A program made the position numbers and the translations under genes. From contig JAEUWY010000008.1 in NCBI GenBank assembly GCA_022059125.1, positions 1,426,001-1,490,000 of the forward strand: a DNA stretch of 64,000 nt, given 5' to 3'. Below, piece after piece: positions 33,059 to 42,705 of this stretch. Each line of letters opens with the position of its first letter. Within the stretch, counting starts at the first letter, position 1. The DNA comes from Corynespora cassiicola. Lineage: Eukaryota > Ascomycota > Dothideomycetes > Pleosporales > Corynesporascaceae. The notes beneath the pieces were generated by a model. The model had not been told where the DNA came from. It saw only the letters and a list, made by a program, of their open reading frames with translations, and searched no databases.

Positions 33059-34207
33059 ATGCCTAGTCTAGCGAAAGGCAAGCAGTTGGGAGAGGAGGAC
33101 GAGTATGAATTCTTCACAGAAGCAGTCCCTTCCTTGGGATATGGGCAGCACCAAAGGGCATCCATAGACTTTCCCCGTCCGGATTCCCCGCCCCTGGGCT
33201 ACATTGAAAATTATGGAGAAATTATGAGGCGGCCAAGGCTAGTTGGGGTGAATGGCAGCCAAGAGGAACAGAAGGATGTAGTCAGCCCCCCGCCACCACG
33301 GCCATCGCAGCTCGAAACGATACAGTCGAAGTTCCCGACAAAGACAAGGAAGAGGCACAGAAAATATTTTGGCAAGAAGTTGGGTTTGGAACCCAAGCGC
33401 TTGGTGTTGAGGACGGCTTCATCCCATGGAGAAGACGACGACATAGGCGCAGAAGGCCTGGACGCGCGTAAAGGTTCCTTTGGCGCAAAGCCGCGCGTAC
33501 GAGAAACGCTGAAACACAAGGAAATGGAATTGCTAAAAACCGACATCGTGGACGCCAAATCAAAGGACCTGCCAACTACACCCAACTCCGTGGTTTCTAC
33601 GCCAAGAGAGGCCTATGGGACCCCGGACCAGGCGCGTAGAGAGACACAGCATGGATCCGTTTCAGGGTCGTGGCGGTCGTTCCATGAGAGATGGTCCACG
33701 ATACAAGGGAAGCGTTCGTCCCTACCACTGACCCCATACGGCGAGCGCCGCGAGACGTTCGAGGGTAGTGGTTCGACGATGAACTCTTGTTCGTCAGTGG
33801 CCGCCGAGATGGTGACCATGAAGCCGCGGAGAGCAATCGTAGACACCTTGTCATGGTACGGGTGGGATGACCTCGTAATGCACTTGGAAGAGCTAGGGTG
33901 GACGAGCAGAGCGAGCGAGCAGTGTTTGGACAGGTTCTGGCTGGCCAAGAAGTCGCCCAAGCCTAAGCCAGAGTCCAATCGTGTGCAGGTTCCTCCGTCA
34001 CCGTCCTCCAACGCCGAGCTCGTCAAGAAGTCACCCAAGGTTGAGGCTGAGCATGATCCTAATCGTTTGCAGGTTCCTTCATCGCCGTCTTCCAATGCCG
34101 ATCTCGTGCCGAGTCAACAGGACTTGAAGGACACTGAAAGGCGGCGGCCGGAGACGCCATCACGAAAATGGCGGAAAGTGCTGGCAGGCGCCAGGTTCAT
34201 TGTCTGA
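33059..34207 (+). CDS. Intrinsically disordered protein of unknown function
   Basis: One uninterrupted frame of 382 residues; no family recognised. It is rich in Lys, Arg, Ser, Pro and Glu, with a basic segment near residue 97 (TKTRKRHRKYFGKKLG), a more ordered stretch near residues 265-300 (RAIVDTLSWYGWDDLVMHLE, then LGWTSRASEQCLDRFW) and a C-terminal tandem duplication: a segment beginning SPKPKPESNRVQVPPSPSSN followed by SPKVEAEHDPNRLQVPSSPS. The Trp/Leu-rich segment before the repeat may be a helical binding module. Absence of introns and weak conservation suggest a lineage-restricted gene. The start is the first ATG, immediately after an AT-rich leader. Confidence 0.65.
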   Translation: MPSLAKGKQLGEEDEYEFFTEAVPSLGYGQHQRASIDFPRPDSPPLGYIENYGEIMRRPRLVGVNGSQEEQKDVVSPPPPRPSQLETIQSKFPTKTRKRHRKYFGKKLGLEPKRLVLRTASSHGEDDDIGAEGLDARKGSFGAKPRVRETLKHKEMELLKTDIVDAKSKDLPTTPNSVVSTPREAYGTPDQARRETQHGSVSGSWRSFHERWSTIQGKRSSLPLTPYGERRETFEGSGSTMNSCSSVAAEMVTMKPRRAIVDTLSWYGWDDLVMHLEELGWTSRASEQCLDRFWLAKKSPKPKPESNRVQVPPSPSSNAELVKKSPKVEAEHDPNRLQVPSSPSSNADLVPSQQDLKDTERRRPETPSRKWRKVLAGARFIV

Positions 34208-35337
34208 TTGTCTGGCTGAATCAAGGGGTGAGGAAGCGATTTCCCGGGATCGCCCGGGCAAGAGGCCCGTTCCAAATAGCGGAGATCAGAGATGGGAATT
34301 GGGAAAATTGGATCTCAACGTGGAAAGACCTTGAGGATTTGCAACGGACAGGTTATATAAAGCAACTCAATAAAACTTAGCACGGTGGAATATAGGGATG
34401 AGACGCATGTCTGTGTGTGAGGGCGTCTGTGACGGTCTCGAGAGCGGTAGCGCAGAGCCGCAACCGTGCGAAGTGGTGCAACGGCCGGGAAACCGCCCGT
34501 CATGCAAAGACGAGAGGCAGACAGGAGGGTGTGGGTGGTTGTGGACGCGATTGGGCCGCGGCAGCTCGTACCGGCGCTGGTGGGCGGTCCCTCTGGTCCC
34601 TCTGGTCCCCCTCGAGTGCGGCTACGTAGGGTCGCTCGCCCGGCGGTCTCGGTTCCCAGTTTTGAGTTGGCACTGGCGGGATGCCTTCGTGGTGGGCTGG
34701 GGTGTGAGGTCACCGGTCGAGGGTGCGGTGGATGAGTGGACGGGGGTGGGCGGCCACGGTGGTGGCAGCGAGTGCCGCATCGAGGGAGATGCAGCAGAAG
34801 AGGCAGCCCTTGACCGACAGAGTGCGTGTGTGGGCGTGTGTGGGCGTGGGTGGGCGTCTGTGTGCGGGCGATGGGGGGGCGATCCCTGGGCAGAGGACAC
34901 GGGTGCAAAGCGAGGCAGCGAATCACGGGGCCGGCCATTCTGCGGCCACCAATGGCAGGCCCGCCGTCGTGTTGCGATGCTCAGCTGGGTTGCCCCGTTG
35001 AGCGTGGCCCTGGACCGCCATCGACGACCAGACGAAGCCGCTTTCGGGGCTTCTCCAAGACGCCCTCCGACACGAGCCAGCACATCGTCCATGGCGCCAG
35101 GACGCTGCTAAAAGCCCCCATCATCGCCCATCTCGACTCGCTTCCTCATTGCTCTGCTCGCCTTGCCTTTCTGCACCCTCTCAGTCGCGCCTGAGACCGT
35201 CCATCACTGTGCGACTCTGCTGCACAGACTCTGCTGCCTCGTTGATCACCGCCATCCCATCCTCTCTCCTCCACTGCCCGCAGCGCTTGCTTTTGCCTCT
35301 CGCTGCCCGCTGCAACCAGCCCTCGGCCATCTCTACC
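34208..35337. promoter_or_regulatory. Long GC-rich upstream region of the zinc-finger gene
   Basis: 1.1 kb. Open frames in all phases reflect GC-rich composition; none resembles a protein. A TGTGTGGGCGTGTGTGGGCGTGGGTGGGCG-like G-rich run (about 34826-34856) is a candidate regulatory or G-quadruplex element. Long leaders are typical for fungal transcription factor genes. Confidence 0.35.
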
Positions 35338-37224
35338 ATGGCTACCGCCCTCGGCTCCGACAGCTCTTACATGCAACTCCTTGAGCAGGCCCGCCTCGAG
35401 TTCTACTCGCACCACGCACACCTCGACGAGCACACCTGCCAGCAGCTGTGGTCGCAGACGGTGTCGTCGGGCAACCTCCACAACGCCGCCGCTCCCCAGA
35501 ACGTGCCGCGCTCCATGTCCTCGTACCCGCCCATCAGCCAGATGCCCGTACGTGCTGCCCTGCCCGCCTTTGCTTTTATGTCGCACGCTGACCGCCCCCC
35601 CCAGCAGAACCTCGGGTCCATGGACCGTACCCAGTCCGCCCCCGCCGCAGTAGCCATGGGACGCTCAATATCCACGCCCCTGGCCGCCGACAACAACACG
35701 CTCCAGCACCGCTCCTACTCGACCATGTCCAACTGGCAGCAGCCCGACGACCAGTGCTCCGGCGGCTACGCCCTCTACTCCGAGTCGGCCTCGGCCCGCG
35801 GCCAGTCGGCCCTGCAGCCCATCGACGAGACCTCGACCTTCCCGCCCGTCAGCATGGTCGAGTACACTCCTGCAGAGTACATCAACAACTGCATTGAGTC
35901 CTCGCGCTCGCCTCTCTCCCACCCCCACCCCCACTCACACCAACTGCAGGTTCAGCTGACGTCAAATTCGCAGTGGAGCCCGTCCCTGGACGGCTCCATC
36001 TCGCCCAGCACCCCTGCTCTGATGACTCCGGTTACTACAGTCAGTAACGACATGAGTCGCCAGAGCAGCTACAACCCCCAGCTCTTCGACCAAGTATCCA
36101 TGTTGCGCGTTCATTCTGATTCTTCTGCTGCCATGTTTCCACTCCTCTCAGAGGATGGTTCTATTTCCTTTTCTTCTTTTGATGTTGACTCGAAACCTAT
36201 CAGCGCTTCTGTTGATACTTCGAATTTTCCTATCCATTTCACTGGGCTTTCCAGTGAAAGTTTTCTTTCCCCTGCACATGTTTCTGCAAGTGCGTCTGCA
36301 CTTGCTTCTTGCGACAACTCAAAGCCGTACCTGGCGGAGGATATGCGGAGGTCGGCTTCCACTTCCAGCGAGAGCAACGCGAGCAGTGCTTCGGCGCCCT
36401 CGACTAGCTCCCGCCAATCGCGACGCGAGCGCGAGATCAACGCGCAAGCGTCCCGCAAGATTGCCCCTAAAGCAATCGAGCGTAATCACGAGGCTTTGTC
36501 TGCATCATCCAATGTTACGATGATGCGGATCCAGTCAGAGGACGGTTCGTCCAAGAACGTTGGTGTCATCACTAAAGCTCCCTACATCCGACCTCAGCAC
36601 CCGAAGATCATGTGCCAGTACTGCAACGAAAGGCCCGAGGGCTTTCGCGGCACCCACGAGCTCGACAGACACATTGCCCGTGCTCACGCCGCCGTAAGAA
36701 AGGGCTTCATTTGCGTTGATGCTTCGCCCGACAAAAAGTTCCTTGCCAACTGCAAGCACTGCCGCAACCGCAAAGTCTACGGCGCCTACTACAATGCTGC
36801 CGCTCACTTGCGTCGTGCCCACTTCCACCCTCGCAAGCGGGGACGGAAGGGCAAGCACGACGAGAAGCGCGGTGGCATTGGTGGAGGTGACCACCCCCCC
36901 ATGGAGACGCTCAAGCAATTTTGGATTAGGGAGATTGAGGTCGAGAACAAGATCGCCCTCTCCCCTGAAAGCGCTTCCGAGAGCGTCGAGCCCACCAACA
37001 ACGGCTTTGACTCGACCTATGACCCCATGGAGGCCACCTACCAGCAGCCTCCCGCTCAGCTCCAGCCCACCCTCGACTCGACCAATCCAATTGACTCGAG
37101 TCAATTCATGGATTTCAACGGCATGTATATGAATGCTAGTGAGCCCATGTACGACGCCACCACTCAGTTCGCCACCTACGACCCCAACAACTTCCAATTC
37201 GATGCCTACACTGCCCACCCCTAA
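35338..37224 (+). CDS. C2H2-type zinc-finger protein, probable transcription factor
   Basis: Likely two exons, 35338-35547 and 35605-37224, giving 609 residues. The 57-bp intron is in frame and stop-free but has a GTACGT donor, a GCTGAC branch site and a CCCCCCCAG acceptor; if retained the protein has 628 residues. Residues 1-400 are Ser/Gln/Pro/Thr-rich and disordered (activation-domain-like). Two atypical fingers follow: C-Q-Y-C then H-I-A-R-A-H (C-x2-C-x15-H-x4-H) and C-K-H-C then H-L-R-R-A-H (C-x2-C-x14-H-x4-H), ending in a basic patch (HPRKRGRKGKHDEKRGG). The C-terminal 130 residues are acidic and Gln/Asn/Tyr-rich. The combination matches a filamentous-fungal family of C2H2 regulators; targets are unknown. 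Confidence 0.85.
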   Translation: MATALGSDSSYMQLLEQARLEFYSHHAHLDEHTCQQLWSQTVSSGNLHNAAAPQNVPRSMSSYPPISQMPVRAALPAFAFMSHADRPPQQNLGSMDRTQSAPAAVAMGRSISTPLAADNNTLQHRSYSTMSNWQQPDDQCSGGYALYSESASARGQSALQPIDETSTFPPVSMVEYTPAEYINNCIESSRSPLSHPHPHSHQLQVQLTSNSQWSPSLDGSISPSTPALMTPVTTVSNDMSRQSSYNPQLFDQVSMLRVHSDSSAAMFPLLSEDGSISFSSFDVDSKPISASVDTSNFPIHFTGLSSESFLSPAHVSASASALASCDNSKPYLAEDMRRSASTSSESNASSASAPSTSSRQSRREREINAQASRKIAPKAIERNHEALSASSNVTMMRIQSEDGSSKNVGVITKAPYIRPQHPKIMCQYCNERPEGFRGTHELDRHIARAHAAVRKGFICVDASPDKKFLANCKHCRNRKVYGAYYNAAAHLRRAHFHPRKRGRKGKHDEKRGGIGGGDHPPMETLKQFWIREIEVENKIALSPESASESVEPTNNGFDSTYDPMEATYQQPPAQLQPTLDSTNPIDSSQFMDFNGMYMNASEPMYDATTQFATYDPNNFQFDAYTAHP

Positions 37225-38075
37225 AGGGTCGTGTTCTCATCAGGGCTCGTAACCTTTTTCACCATTTCTTCTTCATCTTCTCATTCCATTTTGGCATGTA
37301 CATATTGTCTATTTTCCTCCTCGGGTTTTGCTGTAGAAGGGTTCGATGATTGTGACCACCAGCCACATTGGTTGAGGTAGGTCTGCATCGCGGCGTTATT
37401 TGCATTTTTCTTCGGACTTGTTTCTTTCCCTCTAGCGTGGCTTGTCGTATCTTACGAGACATGATTCTCCTTGGATCGCTGTTAAACGTAAATCTTGTAG
37501 TACTGGTCTTGTTTCTTGGATGATGCATCATGGCCTTTGTTCCATGATGCTTCCTTTCCTTGCTTGCTTGACTCTATATCCTTTACTGCGCGTGCTATCG
37601 TTCACCGCACTGTAGATTTAATCGCTTCAGCCTGTGGCGTTGTCACGGAAAATATCCAGGTTACTTATCTCGAGTCCACTGATTGGCACAGCGGTTGCTG
37701 GCCTCCGGCTGCTTGTCGGTTTGCAAGGCGTGATGTTTAGCCATGTGCTATGTGACGTGCCTTTTGTTGCAAGCTCCCACGGAAGTGTATGGGTGGTGGC
37801 TCCGAAGCAACAATAACATTGTCCTTTGCCATACCGTTAGCTTTGTTCATCAGCCTCAACCCTTTATGCCTACACTATCAATAGCCTGTTCATCGCCAGC
37901 AACAAAGCATGCCCTTTGTTACCTTGTCCTACTGTTCAACTGACATGTGGCTGGCAGTGGCATCCATGTCCTGGTACAATATACCACACAGCTAGATGCA
38001 GTTTCTGTACTGATAACCTACACCTCACCCAATTCCCATCCCTCACCAGATATTACACAACAAATCTAACCAACG
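37225..38075. other. Intergenic, no supported gene
   Basis: 850 bp of T-rich sequence downstream of the zinc-finger gene and upstream of the composite ORF. Short frames only. Probably a long 3' UTR and the next promoter. Confidence 0.4.
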
Positions 38076-39782
38076 ATGCCGCTCCTAGATCCTGTCCGAG
38101 GCTCCAAGCCAAACATATTTTACGTCGCTCCCTTTAGCGGCACCCAATGGGACAAACCTGCCCCGGATTCAAAAGTCTCGGAACCAGTAATCAGATACAG
38201 GCCCTTGGCCCGCACGCCCGCCTGTCTTAGAAGTAGCGTTAGACAGCGAGGCCGCATGCCGAGCAAATATGATGTTCGCAACACTTATCCTGAGGGCTAT
38301 ACCGCCTATTTAGAGGATATCAATAAGGAGGAGGTTTTTGAGGAGGCGGGGCCAAAGAGGGACATGGGAGTGAATAGAGATACTAGCCTGGGTGGATTGT
38401 CTGGGCCGGCGACCGTGTTCATGACTCGAGAAGCACGCAGAGCCCATCGCAGGAACGCTTTGAAGGCTAGAATGGGGAATGAGACTGGGGTCTCCAAAGA
38501 TGTCAGTCTGGATCAATTGTTCAAGTCGGCAAGTATACCCGCAGAAGATGAGGCTTTGGCGAAGGTGCAAAAGAACATGAGGTGGGGTATCAGTAATAAC
38601 GGTTTGCTGGGGTGGATAGAAGGGGTAAGCCCGTGGAAGAAATGGAACGAGGACGAGGCCGCTGTTGCCGTCGACAAGACTCTAATGGCCAAGGTACTGG
38701 ATTTTCTCACTGAAATGGCACAAAAGAACAACGACAAGATTCAGCAAGAGAAAACAGATAATCTGAACTTGAGCGGTGTTACCTTGTCAAAGCAACCAGT
38801 TCCGGTGCCCGGTCATACTAAACCAAGGCCAGTTTCCATTTCCACTTCAACGCCACGCTATGAAAAAAGAGTCGAAAGCAGCTCGAAGCTAAACCAGGAG
38901 ACTATACCCAAAGGTCCAGCAGCAAACTGCTTTGAGAAATGGAAGCCTACAGGAAACGGCAGGGATAACGAACCCATAGCGCGCCCTAGATCCAGGAAGC
39001 TAATGTCATCAATATCCTATCCCACCATCCTCGTCCTCCTCTTTCTCTTCTCCTTCTTCTCTCCATCATTCGCCTCTCTCGAACACGCTTCCTCCGACCC
39101 TGCCAGCCTAAATTGTATGAAAGAAAATTGCAAGTTTGAATACGCATGTCTCCTGGAGGCCGACGAAGACAGCCGACGAGGCTCCTTCCCCCACGAATTT
39201 ATCCCCTCATTCGACCTCAGCTGCGCTCTTCACGAATGCTATGATGACTACACCTATATCATGAGTGTGCTAAACAAAAAAGTCCTCGACAAAAGTTGGT
39301 TCTCGTGGTTCACCAAATCAGACTGCGACGCTCTACTCTGCCTTTCCCCTTCCCTTAAAGAACGGTCCGCCTCCTCCCCTTCCTCATTGGTCCTCCCCGA
39401 CCCCACAAGTATAGAGTGTATGGTAGAAAACTGCCGGTCAGAGCTCGAATACATCGACACGCTCCACTTCCACGGCCGCCTCGACGAACTATACCCCAGC
39501 ATACACCTCCGCTGCACCGAGCGTCACTGCCCAGCCAATTACGCCTACACCATCGACTTCGCCAACGCAAACATCGCCAGAAAGCTCGCCAGGGAGTTGG
39601 CCAGAAACACACAGCCCGCAGAACCCGAGCTGGACTCTGGATGCTACGGCTCAGACTGCGGCCCCCCTCTCCCTCCCCAAAAGGAGCAGTCCTCCACACC
39701 CCCCTCCTCCCTACCCTCCCTACCCTCCCACCTCCTAACCCCAAACTCCACAATCTTCCACCTCCCCCCCTTCCTCCTCTAA
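38076..39782 (+). CDS. Composite ORF: cytosolic-type N-terminal part plus signal-peptide Cys-x4-Cys part
   Basis: One open frame of 568 residues, no family recognised. Residues 1-309 are hydrophilic, with two related short segments (KRDMGVNRDTSLGGL and GNETGVSKDVSLDQL). At residue 310 an internal ATG (39003) starts what looks exactly like a signal peptide: M-S-S-I-S-Y-P-T-I-L-V-L-L-F-L-F-S-F-F-S, then P-S-F-A. The following 230 residues contain six Cys-x4-Cys pairs (CMKENC, CALHEC, CDALLC, CMVENC, CTERHC, CYGSDC), and the blocks starting at the first and fourth pair look like an internal duplication (D-P-x-S-(L/I)-x-C-M-x-E-N-C-(K/R)-x-E). Either one gene encodes a membrane protein with a large cytosolic N-terminus, or two genes are fused in frame (38076-39002 and 39003 onward). 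The frame reopens at once after the TAA at 39780-39782. Confidence 0.55.
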   Translation: MPLLDPVRGSKPNIFYVAPFSGTQWDKPAPDSKVSEPVIRYRPLARTPACLRSSVRQRGRMPSKYDVRNTYPEGYTAYLEDINKEEVFEEAGPKRDMGVNRDTSLGGLSGPATVFMTREARRAHRRNALKARMGNETGVSKDVSLDQLFKSASIPAEDEALAKVQKNMRWGISNNGLLGWIEGVSPWKKWNEDEAAVAVDKTLMAKVLDFLTEMAQKNNDKIQQEKTDNLNLSGVTLSKQPVPVPGHTKPRPVSISTSTPRYEKRVESSSKLNQETIPKGPAANCFEKWKPTGNGRDNEPIARPRSRKLMSSISYPTILVLLFLFSFFSPSFASLEHASSDPASLNCMKENCKFEYACLLEADEDSRRGSFPHEFIPSFDLSCALHECYDDYTYIMSVLNKKVLDKSWFSWFTKSDCDALLCLSPSLKERSASSPSSLVLPDPTSIECMVENCRSELEYIDTLHFHGRLDELYPSIHLRCTERHCPANYAYTIDFANANIARKLARELARNTQPAEPELDSGCYGSDCGPPLPPQKEQSSTPPSSLPSLPSHLLTPNSTIFHLPPFLL

Positions 39783-40451
39783 TCTTTCCTACGCCTCTCC
39801 TCCTACCCCACCGCCCGCTTCGCCCTCCCCTCAATCGTAGCTTGCATTTCCCGCCCCCACCTCCTCCCCTTCACAATCGCCTACCTCTTCTTCCTCGACG
39901 AGCCCTTTGGCGTCCCGGCCCTAGTTCCTATCTTGCTGTGCGTGTGGGAACCCTACGTGTACCGCATCGCGCGCGTCATCGCAGGCGGCTGGGCCATCGT
40001 GGGCCCGCCGGTGGTGGGCTGGTCGGTTGTGATTGGGGGGTGGGGGGCGTTGAGTGGGGTTGGGAAGGCGTTGGTTGTCGGAATGGGGGTTTTGGATTTT
40101 AGAGGCGTGGTGAGAGGGGTTTGTGGGATTGCGGGGGGGTATGTGGGATTGGTGTATTGGGCGTTGGGGTGGGAGGGGTGGACGGCGGAGAAGTTGCGGG
40201 AGAGGGTGGAGGGGTGGATAGATTGGGGGCAGGAGAGGGTGGTGGAGGGGTGGAGGCCGGTGTGGGAGAGTGGGGTTGTGTGTAGGTTGTGTAATTTTGT
40301 GTATAGGCCGGCGACGTGGGTGGGGGTTGCGGGCATGGTTTTGGTGGCTGTTGTTGGGGTGGAGTTGAGGGGGGAGGAGCAGAGTGTGCCGGCTGTGTTT
40401 AGATTCACAGGGCAGAAGACGCGTGCTATAAATATTAGTATAGGGGCCTAG
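39783..40451 (+). pseudogene. In-frame continuation beyond a single TAA: multi-pass hydrophobic tail
   Basis: In the same phase as the ORF before it, 222 further codons are open up to TAG at 40449-40451. They encode hydrophobic stretches that look like membrane segments: FTIAYLFFL, VPALVPILLCVW, VIAGGWAIVGPPVVGWSVVI, GVCGIAGGYVGLVYWALGW and WVGVAGMVLVAVVGVEL. The phase match suggests that the stop interrupts a once longer gene (38076 or 39003 to 40451), or reflects a sequencing or assembly error, or stop readthrough. I found no GT-AG intron that removes the stop and keeps phase. Composition flips from C-rich (before 39900) to G-rich (after 39990). Confidence 0.45.
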
Positions 40452-40722
40452 ATGGAGCCGATGGTGTTGCTTTGGTGGGTTTGTTTGGATAGCACAGCAT
40501 TGCGAGCATCATGTCTGATCCTTGAATCTATATTCGCCTCTTTTTATGTATTACGAAAGAATCTGCCGAAGAGTGTTTTGATGTCTTGTCCTTTTTGTTC
40601 AACTGTTATATATTACAATATGCACGCCACTTTCATTTCTCTAAATCCTTATTAAGGTGGCGTGAGCTACACGCATATCTCGCTCTGAGCTATGTTCTCG
40701 AAAGTCCGTAAAGAATAAGATC

Positions 40723-41372
40723 TTAGTAGGCTCCAGTGTTGGGGTAATTGTTCTGATAATGTTAGCATGGGATTCTTTTCCCAGTTTCCCTGAGGTTTAC
40801 CTTGTCAACCGGGTTTGCAGGGCCTCCTTGCTGGCCTAGAGCTCCACCGACACTAGTGTTTGCACCCCTCTCCTTTTTGATGGCCTCCCGAGCCTCCGCC
40901 TGCTCAGCTTTCTTTCTGTTCGTGCTAATATCAGCACATGTTTTCCGAGATAAAGTGGCACAGTCCAAGCGGCATAACCTTACCTATCCAAGTCCGACGC
41001 AAAGTCTGGCTCTTCACCTCCACCGCCAGTCTGTCCGGAACCCGCAACCGCTGCTGCTACCCTGCCCTCGCCTGGAGCTGCCATTTGCTGAGCATCAAGC
41101 TCCTTGTGCCTTCCAACATCCTCTTCCGTCAGGCCCTTCTCTTCTTCGCCAGCTGGTGCGCCACGGACGCCTTGTCCCAGTGCTGAAGCTGTTGCTTGAG
41201 ACTCATCCGCCTGCTTCTGAGGAATGCGCTTATCGACCGCCTCCGAAGAATCAAGAGAATTGAATGAAGCCTGGGTTTGCTCCGCGGGATTCTTAGTAGA
41301 AGGGTTGCCAGGGGTGGTGTATGCCTGGTTCAGGGTGGGTTGCGAGGGGCCAGATGGATCGAGGGCCGACAT
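40723..41372 (-). CDS. Small disordered hydrophilic protein of unknown function
   Basis: Three exons, 41372-40984, 40915-40801 and 40752-40723, giving 177 residues. The last exon encodes only N-N-Y-P-N-T-G-A-Y and a stop; its acceptor follows a GCTAAC branch site. The protein is low in hydrophobic residues, rich in Ala, Gly, Gln, Glu and Ser, with a charged helical stretch (RKKAEQAEAREAIKKERGA) and glycine runs (QTGGGGEE, VGGALGQQGGP). Composition resembles desiccation/stress-type hydrophilins, but I do not recognise the family. All splice sites are canonical and the phases agree. Confidence 0.78.
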
Positions 41373-41908
41373 GGTGGTTGTTCGGGCGCGTTAAATGAGC
41401 AAAGAGTATCAGGGTGCTGTGAATTCTTTGATGGAGAGGATCTTGAAATCCTAAAAGGTAGTGAGAAAAGTTATGGGGAAGATGGTATTGTTGCAGAGGA
41501 TGGCTTTATGGCATTGGGATTTCTGAATTACGATGACGTAGGCGGGGTGTTTACCATCACTGACGCACCGCACCACCCCGCTACCAATGCTTTCCAAGGT
41601 CATGTGCGGGAACCGAGACTAGTCCAAGATATATTACTCTTATATGTGAGTAATCTCACGTTCGCGTGGGAAGCAGAATCTCTGCAAGTATTGTTTATCC
41701 AGACAGAGTTACGTAAACAGCAGTGAGTTTATAACAAAAAAAAAGATGCGCATTCCAATGTCTTCGATTGCAAGTAGGGTATCACTCCAAGGCTCCCATG
41801 AGCGTGGATCCCATCCCCTTTTCCGAATGTGCAGCCAGCTAAGAATTGTGTGCCCTTTACAACGCCATTCGCTATGCTTTAAAAATAAACGCCAGATAAA
41901 ATCGCAGG
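41373..41908. other. Intergenic, no supported gene
   Basis: 536 bp between two minus-strand genes: the TAF3-like 3' side and the promoter of the disordered-protein gene. A 70-codon plus-strand frame starting MALGFLNYDDVGGVF near 41508 is unsupported. Confidence 0.35.
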
Positions 41909-42705
41909 TCAATCGGTTCCCATGACTGTGTCTTCAGAGGATTCGCTGGAGTGAAGAACGTGATTGCTCTGCCTTCGAGTATCTCGTGCTGCTTCTGCCG
42001 TCTTTGCACTCTTTTCACGCATCTCACGGCACCAGTCATCAATCGAATCCACCGGTCCTCCCTCGATTCTGACGGGCTTTGGATCGCCGCTATGGCCTAG
42101 AACGGTGCCTTGGAATCGAGACTCGACTCCAGTCTTGCTGTGCTTCTTCATGAGAGCTACAGAAAGTATTAGCATTAGCATGGTGCTGTAAGGGAAGGCA
42201 TCGTACTGTTCAGGTAGTCCTCCATCTCCAAGGCATCTAGTTGCTCTGTCGCAGTGCGGGGCTGCTTCAAGGTGCCAGCAATCCTCATAATCTCTCTGTT
42301 TTGGTCTCCCATGACCCAGTCGATGAATTCCGTGACGTCGGCCGTGTCTTCGGCGTCGCGTTTCTTTTGCTCGTTTTCGCGCACGTCGTTCTCGGTAGGG
42401 TATTCCTCTATGGGCTTTCGTAGCATCTCTTTCCAGATCTCTTCGGAAGCCGTCAAGGTCGGCACGAGCAGACCGCAGTCTTGCATGGCCTGGCGCACGT
42501 CGGTAATGTCGGGAGTCAGATCATTGTGGTTTGCATGCGTGTTGATCGCCGTCCTTGTCGCGAGCAGGTACAGGTAGCGCGCGGTGAGCTCGACGACCGT
42601 GTCGACCACGGATGGTTTGGCGCTGTGAAAGCCAGTGGCGCGTAGGATGTGCAGGACAGAAGGCCGCAGAAGCGTTATGAACAAGTCGTTGGTAGACGTG
42701 GACAT
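41909..42705 (-). CDS. TAF3: TFIID subunit 3-like histone-fold protein (Bromo_TP domain)
   Basis: Two exons, 42705-42207 and 42156-41909, giving 248 residues. The N-terminal 80 residues form a bromodomain-associated histone fold (LLRPSVLHILRATGFHSAKP, VVDTVVELTARYLYLLATRT, DITDVRQAMQDCGLL). This fold pairs with TAF10 in TFIID. The remainder is charged, with a conserved-looking FIDWVMGDQNREIMRIAG segment and a Ser-rich acidic C-terminus. Taf3 in ascomycetes lacks the PHD finger of animal TAF3, consistent with the short length. TAF8 also carries this fold, but I see no TAF8 C-terminal proline motif, so TAF3 is preferred. It is divergent from TAF7. Confidence 0.75.

Noticed and set aside
34398..35111. 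237-codon plus-strand frame upstream of the zinc-finger gene
   Set aside because: Composition follows GC content and all frames are equally open; best explained as promoter/leader DNA.
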